A DNA stretch of 64,000 nt, taken from Pseudo-nitzschia pungens (lineage: Eukaryota > Bacillariophyta > Bacillariophyceae > Bacillariales > Bacillariaceae). Below the pieces are notes generated by a model that saw nothing but the letters and a program-made list of their open reading frames with translations, made no database searches and had not been told where the DNA came from. The stretch spans positions 620,001 to 684,000 of the forward strand of contig CM074762.1 of NCBI GenBank assembly GCA_037355855.1, written 5' to 3'. Positions 42,883 to 51,772 of the stretch are shown piece by piece. Within the stretch, counting starts at the first letter, position 1. Each line of letters starts with the position of its first letter. A program made the position numbers and the translations under genes.

Positions 42883-44549
42883 ATGAAGACAGTGATATTT
42901 GAAAATTCCAGAATCGGTCATCACTTTCGCGTGGTTGCTCATGGATGCTACAACAGTGCCCCGTTGCAAATCTCTCCCATGGTAATTGAAAAGGTAACAA
43001 CTGACCCGCGGTGTGCATCCCCAAGATCTTCCATAATCGATAACCAGGGAGCAACTACAATGGCACCTTCGTCATTGCCTCACCAGCAACAGGCAGAAAC
43101 AGAACCAGAATCTTCCGTTCAGAATCTCTTGGTTCAGAGACAACAGCAATTGCTCATCGACGAAGACACAATGAAATTGATAGGCGATCGGCATCGACTA
43201 TTTTTGTCACAGGAGGCAGGGGATATCCATCAGAACATGGATCATGACGATGACGACATCGTATTCCATACCTTTTCGGAACACAGCATGGACTACAATT
43301 ATGCCTATCCTCCTCCTCCTTTGGATGATTTTGAATCTAACTCTCCGACAACAGTAATAACGAGAAAGGTGTTGTCAAAACCAGCTGTGAGATCTAAGCC
43401 GAAAGAATCTCTCGGTAGTCAATACGAACAGTCGTGTAGAGGTTCATCATTGGCACACTTCGCCAACAGACAAGAGCATGGGCATCAAATGCAGCATTTG
43501 CAATATCATCATCAACAGCATCACCACCAACAACTTCAACAGGAACAACAGCAAAAGAGCGACTTGTCCTGCTTGTACCCTCGAGATGACAAACAATCTC
43601 GTGTCCGCTTTTCTCAGACTCTTTCCGTGTACGATCATTTTGAAGAGGACGACGACAACTGTGCGAGTAATTTTTGCGACCTACATACAAACGACGATTA
43701 TCTGGAATTCGATGACCGCAGCCTGTTCCGGCTTCGTCGAGCTTGCAGGTGCTGGTATTCGATGGAGGAACTAAAGATGCTCAAAAACGAACGGAGAACA
43801 GCGGTGAGAATGATCAAGAGGATCCATGCGGATCCCGATGCCGATACCAGATCCATGCTGGATTTGCCAATGTACGAGCCTCGAGGGTTGGAATCCCATC
43901 TCTCGGTAAGTCTTGTTCTGTCACATCGTAGTACTCCATCACCGGAAGACTCTCCGGACGGATCGGTCTGCTTTGTATCGGTCTGCTTTGTGTGGATAGC
44001 CAGAAGCACAAGCATAGTAACACGCAAACACTAGCACTTACAGTCTCTCCTTCGCATTCATTACCCATTTGTTCGCAGCTCGCCATCCGGCAGACCATCA
44101 TCCGAAACCGCAGAAACGTCCTCGAGGCAGTTCTCAACTTACAGCACCGGCAACGAACACGAGCGCAGGCACAAACAGTCTCCACCGACAAGCAGCGAGA
44201 GGAACAAAACGACGACGACGAGTGCCTGCGGCTCTCCTGCCGAGAAAGCACCGAGTGGTTCCGGCACCGAGCACTCGGGTTCGCCGAGCAGGATGCCAGA
44301 GACGCGCGCGAGTACCAGAGTGAACCCCACGAGGTGGTCGTCCCATGCGACGAGGGCGTTGCCCTGCTGCACGAATCCCTCCACGAGTCCTTTTGCGTCA
44401 TGGACATTGACGACTGGAGGAACGAGGAGAACTCGAGCGACAACAACAACAACAACAACAACAACAACATCAACGCAATGATGAACGACAACTCGACGCT
44501 TCAATACTGGGCCAATTCCTCCTGGACCAGAGTCTTGATGGAAGAATGA
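42883..44549 (+). CDS. Diatom-type WY/RGLE family protein, two exons, function unknown
   Basis: Exons 42883-43905 and 44079-44549 join in phase 0 to give 497 residues. A Gln/His-rich disordered region (QHLQYHHQQHHHQQLQQEQQQ, about residues 200-225) precedes the family core: SRVRFSQTLSVYDHFEEDD, ACRCWYSMEELKMLK, YEPRGLESHLS, then in exon 2 RNRRNVLEAVLNLQHRQR, SCRESTEWFRHRALGFAEQDARDA. The same core as the 40840-41661 protein makes the two genes divergent paralogs. The tail has an Asn run (AAC)n at 44442-44468 and ends in WTRVLMEE. The start is uncertain; ATGs at 42979 and 43060 are alternatives. Confidence 0.7.
43906..44078 (+). other. Intron of the WY/RGLE gene, 173 nt
   Basis: Donor CTCTCG|GTAAGT, acceptor TTCGCAG|CTCGCC, phase 0. 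Joining connects RGLESHLS to LAIRQTIIRNRR. Confidence 0.85.
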
Positions 44550-44999
44550 AAGACCGAACCATCCGGTGAAGCAGCGATAGTTCTAAATTTTGTTTGCATT
44601 TTTGAAACGATTCTTTCTCGACCAGATGTTATGTGGAATCTATATAGTTCGTTAGAGTTGTTCGCATCCTGAAATCTTCTACCTAGCTTAAGATTCGCGG
44701 TCGTTTACGGAGACGATCCCCGCAATTAGCGAGAAACGTTTCCTAGAAGAGCTTCCACGGTGAGGTTCCCTCGGTATCCCAGAGCACGCTTTGCGAAGGA
44801 ACGTTCCGACGGTGCGGGGCTGGGAATGTGTGGTGTATAATCTTTAGCGCTGGACATTTGCATTGACCCATTCGATCGCTCCGTTTGGCTCTTTCTTTGA
44901 TTGACGCCACCCTCTGCGGCAGCTATGCGCTTTTATGTGTATGTATTTATGTATGTATATTGCATCGAATCGCAGTCGAAGCCACCGCATCGCCTCCCG
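44550..44999. other. Intergenic, 450 bp, convergent
   Basis: 3' ends of the WY/RGLE gene and the PAPS transporter. Nothing else is seen. Confidence 0.55.
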
Positions 45000-46972
45000 T
45001 TACATGTCCAGGTGCTCGTGCCACTCGTGGACCAGTTCTTTCCCCTTGTCGTCGTCCATGCCCTGCCATCGAATGAGTTGTTGTCCCTCGGCCTTTTTCT
45101 TGATGCGGTACAGAACCCCGAACATGACCAGCGCCAGGCCCAGGTACCCCACGTTTGTGATCGGGTGGCCGTACAGGACGCACGAGAGGGCAATGCTGAG
45201 CAGGATCCGGGTGGTCATGATGAGGGTAAAGACGACCGCCCCAAAGTTCTTGATGGTGTAAAAGATAAAGAGCTGGCCAATGGTGCTGCAGATCGAAAAG
45301 ACGAAAAAGTGCAGGTGGATCTCCGAGTGCTCCATGACAAAGGCAAAAAAGGGCGAGAGCTCGTTGGTGTGGACCAGCGTGATGAAGCTGAGGACGGTCG
45401 AGAAGGCGCTGGTGGCAAACATGAGCTCGACGATGCTGAGGTCGAGGTGGCGCTGGAACAAGCGGGACTGGAACTGGCTCGTAAAGGAATCAAAGAACAA
45501 AAAGAAGCAAAGGAGCATGACCCCCGTCCACTTGGCGGAAGCGACCTCGGCGTTGCCGAGGTAGTCCATGCTGAAGCTGAATCGGAGATCGTCGGTGGAG
45601 GACATGAAGAGCGCAATGCCACATCCAATGACGAGGGCCACGAAATAGTCGTAAGCGGGGTCTGCGATTCGAGACAAATACGGCAAACGCAAAAAAGCAT
45701 CGGTTAGAAAGCGAGAGAGAGGTGAAAGAATGTCGAGTTTTGTTTTGTTTGGTTTCGTTTCATTTCATTTCATTCGGTTTCCCTTCCTTCGACAAGGCCC
45801 GTTCCGTTCCCTCCTGCTACTCACAATTCTTGTTCCCGATGAGTTTTCCCATGAGCATGACCGGACCAAGCTTGAAACTCTTGAAAAGGGTTGTCGCCGG
45901 GAACGAGACGTACTTGAGGGCCTCGTATTGGCACCAGCTGCTGAGCATGTTGGAGATGGACGGAAAGCTGTATTCATAAATGACCGTGCTCCGACTGAGG
46001 CGCGGCTTGAGGTACCACATGAGCGTGCTCGACATAATAAGGGTCCAGAATCGGTTGGAAAAGACCAGGGCATACGAGTAGGTAAAGTAATCGCCCGTGT
46101 GCCGGGGGTACCGGCGGGTCAGCATGCGCTCCTGGAGCGCGCCCCAAGTCACAAAGGTCAGGTTGAGCATGAGCGAGCACAGCAGCAGCCGCTTGATGAC
46201 CTGTGCGCGACTGGTCTGTTCCTGGTCGAATTCCAGGATGCGGGAGGGGTGGTGGGCGTGTCCGGGGTTCCCCGAGGCGTCTTCCAGAAGGGGATCCTCC
46301 TGGTGTTCGAAGTCGTCGTCGTATTCGTCGTCTTCCAAGGACCGGTTGCCGCTGCGGTTCTCGTTCTCGTTCTCGTCGTCCGAGTAGAGGGATTCCAGCG
46401 CGTCCTCGTCGGCGTCGGCGTAGGAACGACCGCTGTGTTCCGTTCTCCGGTAGGAATATTTCCGGCGAATATTGGGGATCGTTCCTCGCTTGAGGGAGTC
46501 CGGGAAATAGACCTTGGCCACGATCGTGGTTATGATCACCATGGCGACGTAGAGCTGGGGTGGTTTGGGTGGGAGTCACGCATTTACGAAGTTAGTTGCC
46601 CGGACGGAGTATTATAACGGTTCAATCCAATCCAATCCAATCCAATCCAATCCATTCCCATCCAATCCATTCCAACAGATCCCAACCGAACGCAAAACAC
46701 ACGACAAACAAAACACGTACCAAGAAATTCGTCGCCAGGAGATAGAGTTCTGCCTCGGCCGACTTGCTGAGAAAGGGACTCGTGGATTGGCTCGTGTAAT
46801 TGGATTCGTCGTCGACCAGGGCGTTCAGAATGTTGTCGTTGGCAGAGGCCGCAACCGGAGCCACCTGCTGGGCGGCCTCCGTCTCCAGGTTGACAAAGTC
46901 GTCGCTGCTTCCCTCCAGAGCGCGATCGATCAGCCAGCGGCTGGTCTCGGCCAGATCGATAAAGTCCGCCAT
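45000..46972 (-). CDS. PAPS transporter (SLC35B2/B3 type), three exons
   Basis: Exons 46972-46721, 46554-45825 and 45661-45000 join (phases 0 and 1) into 547 residues. Members exchange 3'-phosphoadenosine 5'-phosphosulfate from cytosol into Golgi for sulfation. Signature stretches match SLC35B2: SSWCQYEALKYVSFPATTL then PVMLMGKLIGNKNYP (across the exon 2/3 junction), FFDSFTSQFQSRLF, and SICSTIGQLFIFYTIKNFGA then VFTLIMTTRILLSIALSCVLYGH. About ten hydrophobic helices are visible. A long acidic cytosol-like loop (SDDENENENRSGNRSLEDD, about residues 120-190) separates the first helix from the rest, longer than in the animal protein. The Lys-rich tail after the last helix fits a cytosolic C-terminus. 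Head to head with the double-SET gene and 4.8 kb from a sulfotransferase-like gene. Confidence 0.88.
45662..45824 (-). other. PAPS transporter intron 2, 163 nt
   Basis: On the minus strand, donor AATT|GTGAGT and acceptor TCGCAG|ACCCCG, phase 1. It contains a CATTT/CGTTT pentamer run (plus-strand 45747-45775). Confidence 0.85.
46555..46720 (-). other. PAPS transporter intron 1, 166 nt
   Basis: On the minus strand, donor TTCTTG|GTACGT and acceptor CCCCAG|CTCTAC, phase 0. It joins LATNFL to LYVAMVIITT, completing the first membrane helix. Confidence 0.85.
46623..46673 (-). repeat. (GGATT)n microsatellite in PAPS transporter intron 1
   Basis: On the plus strand this is (CAATC)n, imperfect toward 46673. 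In gene sense it reads GGATT, the same unit and sense as in SET-gene intron 2. Confidence 0.9.
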
Positions 46973-47666
46973 TGGTGTGTTTCGTATCGTATTATTCTAC
47001 CGAGTCGTAACGAAAAGCTGCGCTGCGAAAGTGGGAGTCTTCCGGGCACGAACAGAGGAGGGTGTCGGAGGGAGGCACACCGAATGTTGGATTATCGAAA
47101 ATGCCCGTTGTGGAGGGTGCAGGGCAAGCAGATCACCACTGTAAAGTTCAGGTTGTCTTTCGTTGCGTTTAACGCCCATCGAACGGTAAGTTAATGCAGT
47201 ACTGTAATCTTACCGGTACGGTAACTTTGTTTCGTGTTTGTATGACTTTGGAAGCTCATTCAGTCCTTTCAAAATACTACCGGTAATCTTACCGTAATTA
47301 CGTGTACTCTCCATCGAATGAATGTATCTCTATTCCTAATGTACTTTCATCTCCATCTCATCTTCTGCTTTTGAGATTGGTTGATGTTTCGTTTAGTTTC
47401 CTGATAAAAATTTTTGAATTTTTTTGAAATCCGGTTCTCCCTCCTCTTTCCCGGCTACTCCACTCTAGGTAAGCTCTGAGCTCTGCGATATGCGCTCTGC
47501 AGGCCGAAGGCGTAACAGATTTTCTATGCATTCGGGAAATCGAGCATCGAATGACACAATCGGGAAGTGACCAGAAATCTCAATCAAAAGAAACAAGCCA
47601 ACGACACTGCGAAGGCTCACAAACCCGAACTCCGTGCGGAAGAACAAAGCAAAGGGAAATACGACC
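46973..47666. promoter_or_regulatory. Divergent promoter region, PAPS transporter / double-SET gene
   Basis: 694 bp between divergent ATGs. Two TACCGGTA palindromes (47211, 47278) sit within CTTACCGTAA-type words. No gene is seen. Confidence 0.5.
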
Positions 47667-50284
47667 ATGGTGTCATCGTTTCGGGTGACCGCAAGCCTTT
47701 TGGTGGCCCTGGTGCCGACGCTTGCGCAAGAGTGCCCAGGGGGACCGTCGGCGGCCGACGGAACCTGTCTCAACACGAACTACAGCAGCGACAGCGACAG
47801 CGACAGCAGCGATGTCGACGCGAATGCCGTCGATTGCGGCGTCTACATGGCGCCTTCTACCATCGGGAATCATTCGAATCTCGGAATTTTCACCGCCAAG
47901 GCCATGAAAGACGGCGATATTGTTCCGTATCCGGAGATCATCATCCCGCTATTGTGGCGAACCTTTCACGTAAGTAACAATGCCAAATTCCCATGTGCGC
48001 GGATCCCGGGTCTGAGATGCACACGGGGGAGTGTCTTCCCGGACTGCAGCCACCGAGCATCTTGCACTCACCACGCCGCATTGTTCGTCTCGACCACAGC
48101 ATCACCCGGACAAGGCCATGACGGACGGCGAGCTCTGGGATCGCTACATCTGGGAGCAGCACGTCGGCGGGGTGGAGGTCTTTGAGGACCTGGACCGATC
48201 GAAGGAGCGGGTCGCCTGCTTCATTCCGGGCGTCGGCTGCACCGTCAACAGCATGGTTGAACTCGGCAACATCCACAGTGCCGAGGGAAGCAAGTTCGAC
48301 GAGGTGGTGGACCGGAGCAGCCCCGGTGCGGGAGCCTTTACGCCGTACCACTCGTCGCCCACCATTGTTGAGGCCCCGGAAGGATTCCAAGGTGGAGTGG
48401 AGGCGGGCCAGGAGCTCTTTGCGACCTATGGCGAGGAGTGGATTCCGTGGAGTGAGTAGTGAATGGAATGGATTGGATTGGATTGGATTGGAATGGATTG
48501 GAGTGCAGTGCAGTGCAGTGCAGTGAAAGCGATTTGGAGTTGTTTGTTTGTGTGCGAGTGACGGAATGGAGCGAAAGTTTATTGTTTGATCCACGATCTC
48601 ACCGGACTGCCAACTTGTGCTTCTTTTTCGCCTTGCCTTGCCTTGCCTTGCCTTGCCTTGTTTTTCATGGTGAATTCGACACGTGCAATCGAACACTTCC
48701 AGTTCCCGGTGCTGCGGTGACTTTTCACAAGAATTTCAAAAAGGCCGACAAACTCATGGAAGAGTTCGAAGATTGGATCGTCGAACACGAGGATAATCCA
48801 GTCACAAAGAAGGACGTCACCGAGGAATTGCTGGAGGACATGTGGAAGGTCATGCTCGATTTCCCCCACGTTGGCCCGACCCAATGGCAGGAACTGACGG
48901 TCCTTCCCAGGGAATGGAACCGGGATCGATTGAAAGAATTGAAGCACGTCAAACAGCAAACAAAACGAAACAAGGAGGAATCATCGTCCCCGCTGCCCCT
49001 TCCCAATCCACCGTCCACCTCGACCCGATACTGGGCAGACAAGGGAAAGGTTTCGCTGGAATTCCTCAAGGAGGAAGGAAAGTGCCAGGACCATCTCCGC
49101 CCCGACATTTCCAAGATCCCGCATGCCGGACGAGGGGCCTTTGCCTCGAGGGACCTGCCAAAGGGAACCGTCGTGGGATATGCTCCCCTGGTGCACGTGG
49201 GAGTGCGTGGGGAAGAAATCTTCGAGATCGTGTACAACGGCGAGAGCCAACACGGGATGCAGCGATTCGAATTCCGCGACTCCAACGATGAAGACGACGA
49301 TGACGACGACGAAGTAATCGAAAACCTGGACGAACTCATCGAAGCAGCATCGAAGCGCAAGAACCGGTACACCAAACAGGACCTGATCGTCAACTACAGT
49401 TTCGGCCACCGGAATTCCCCTCTCCACCTGACCCCGTACGGGGCGATGGTCAATTACATCAACCACAAGAGCGCCAGTGATGGCGACGGACCCAACGTTC
49501 GTGTTCAATGGCCCACCCGGGAGATGGTCGCGCACAAACCGGACTGGCTCTCGAAGGACCTGAACTTTTTGAGGGATTCCACCGACAAGATCGGGCTGTC
49601 CTTTGATTACGTCGCCCTGCGTGACATCAAGGAAGGAGAAGAAGTGACCATGGACTATGGCGACGAATGGGTGAGTGTTTTTGTTTGAACTCGCATTTGT
49701 GTTTCGATCCATGTGTTTTGTTGCGCTTCGTTGCATTGCCGTGGGTTGCAATGATTTCTCGGTTTACTCTAGCTTATTGTATCATTTGGTCCTCGTTGTT
49801 TGCCATGCTAAAGGACAAGGCATGGAAAGAACACGTCGCCAATTGGGTTCCTCCAGTAAGAGCCGAGGGGTACGTCCATTCCTCCAAATTTAAAACCGAC
49901 TATCTCCGCACCCCGAAGGAACTGACGAAAGATCCCTATCCATGGAATCTCCTTACGCTCTGCACCGATGTTTACGAGACTGATACAAAGGGAACCAGTC
50001 ATACGTACGTGAAATCGCAGGACTTTGAACCGTTACAATTGCTTCCCTGCCGCGTATTGAAACGAACATCCAAGCCGGGAGGAGAGTACGTCTACACGGT
50101 CGAGCTGCAAGAGGGGGAGGACGAAAATGTCGTCGTTCGGGGATATCCCCGCGGTGAGGATGGCGTCAATCTCTACGACAAGGCCTATTCTACCATGTGG
50201 CACATGAAGGAAGCCTTTCGCCACAAAATCGCAATCCCGGACGACATTTTCCCAACGAATTGGATGGGCAGCAGGCCGGAATGA
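47667..50284 (+). CDS. Secretory-type protein with two SET domains, four exons
   Basis: Exons 47667-47969, 48100-48451, 48703-49670 and 49814-50284 join with matching phases into 697 residues. The N-terminus MVSSFRVTASLLVALVPTLA then QECPGG is a clear signal peptide. First SET-like domain at about 55-220: GVYMAPSTIGNHSNLGIFTA with MKDGDIV, a substrate-lid region with CFIPGVGCTVNSMVELGN, and GQELFATYGEEW. Linker with helical segments. Second SET domain at about 350-550: KIPHAGRGAFASRDLPKG, TPYGAMVNYINHKS, and DIKEGEEVTMDYGDEW followed by the helix DKAWKEHVANW. SET domains methylate lysine, usually in nucleus, cytosol or plastid, so a signal peptide is unexpected. The C-terminal part (WNLLTLCTDVYETDT, PCRVLKRTSKPGGEYVYTVEL) is a conserved-looking beta-rich extension. 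The start of exon 4 could alternatively be 49820. Confidence 0.82.
47970..48099 (+). other. SET gene intron 1, 130 nt
   Basis: Donor TTTCAC|GTAAGT, acceptor CCACAG|CATCAC, phase 0. Confidence 0.85.
48452..48702 (+). other. SET gene intron 2, 251 nt, rich in pentanucleotide repeats
   Basis: Donor GTGGA|GTGAGT, acceptor TTCCAG|TTCCCG, phase 1, forming Ile and joining EEWIPW to PGAAVTFHKN. It contains (GGATT)n at 48470-48500, (GTGCA)n at about 48502-48524 and (CCTTG)6 at 48631-48660. Confidence 0.85.
49671..49813 (+). other. SET gene intron 3, 143 nt
   Basis: Donor GAATGG|GTGAGT, acceptor CTAAAG|GACAAG, phase 0. The alternative acceptor GACAAG|GCATGG six bases on would drop two residues. DEWDKAWKEHV fits the usual post-SET helix better. 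Confidence 0.7.
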
Positions 50285-51772
50285 GACGGGGGTTGGAGAG
50301 ACAAGCTCTGTTATTTACGGTACCATCCAGAAACACCATTATCCCATAGGTAAATAATGATAATTGAAAAGTGCTGCTTAATATCTTTTAAGATTTAATC
50401 TGCCTTTTGGAGTATGGATAGCACTCACTCAGCGTGTGCAGCCTTCAATATAAGGACACATCTAATGTTACAACATCCGCCGCTCTCGCGGAAAACCATG
50501 CTCGATCAGCAAAGTTTGTTGCCCAAGATTCAATGCAGAACCAGAGAAGAGGTATCCATACGAAACGCAGTTCAAATAGGTACCATAGTTAAAAAACGAC
50601 CTACATTGGGTCTGGTACACATACGCATCATGATGCCGCAGGTCCAGCTTGATCATTCTTATTTTCTTGTCCACTTCTTGAACAGTAGCTTGTGAAAATG
50701 ACGACCGATTCCGCTGCGAATCCGGTTTCGTCGTTGCTACCCATCAATGTCAACCCGCCCACAACGGCCGCCAGCTTTGTGCGTGGAAGGTTCCTGTCCG
50801 GTTTAAAGGAGCTCGTGCAACCCGTTTTGACCTCCTCCAGTTCGCGTCCCAACCTGCCTCCCGTTTGGCTTCCATCGGGGCAGGTAGCTAGTAGTAGTAG
50901 TACATCGCAGCCAGCAAGAACACTTTTGCCACGGGCAATCACCCAGACCTCCAGGTTTCAATCCTGGTGTGGAATGGTATGAAATGAGCCCAAAATTCCT
51001 CCCACCCATTATTAGCGTGGTGTTCTATCAGGAGATTGAAAAGCAGCAGACTTATTCTTGTTCTTCTCGCAATCCTAAATTTACCTCGGTTCAAAAATAC
51101 TGGCTGTTACTACTGCTACTACTAGTACTAGTAGTACTAATCATTTCGAATCCATTGCCATTATGGACCTCGGCAGATATGATTTCCTTTGACTTAATAG
51201 TCTCCGATTTGTGCAGTGGAAGCTTTTAATCAATCAACGTTGTGCCAGTGTTGGAAAGGTCTTGTTGGGTTTGTGTTGATTGATTCTGAGTTTGCAGGCA
51301 TCTAAGTTATTACCAAAGATCACAAAAATGTGCTAAGACTTATTGATTCAGCAGAGGTTTTGTCAACGCTCCGAACTCCCGCTTCCCCCATTCTTACATG
51401 TACGGCACATATCACAAAACCTTATGAGGTATATCACTTGATCGTATGGCCGTGTCTCACTGCTCAGAACAACATCATGATCATTGTCGATGGGTCATTC
51501 ATTGTCTTGCTTGTTCATCACTGTGAAACTGTGCGGTTGGAGGCACTTACGACGGTAATTTTGGCACTTCCCGCAACTGGTTGACAAAACTATTCAAAGT
51601 AAACGAGGGATGACGATGTACCGCGCCGATCTAGGGCGATAAAGAGGATCGAAGACCGAAACCTACCCGAAAGCTCGTCCGCAATAAATCCAAAACTGGT
51701 GACAGGTGATTGTCTCTCCGAGGAGGTGTTCGGCATCGACGAAAACGACTGCGGGGTCGAACTCTTTGAACG
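50285..51772. other. Intergenic, about 1.5 kb
   Basis: No supported gene. A 96-codon ORF (50692-50982) has no domain. A CTACTACTAGTACTAG microsatellite lies near 51110-51140. Confidence 0.55.

Noticed and set aside
50692..50982. 96-codon ORF in the SET-sulfotransferase gap
   Set aside because: No domain, no homolog recognised, composition of intergenic type.
50940..50990. tRNA-like T-arm (CCAGG TTTCAAT CCTGG)
   Set aside because: The loop lacks TTC at the proper positions, and no acceptor, D or anticodon arm can be folded upstream.
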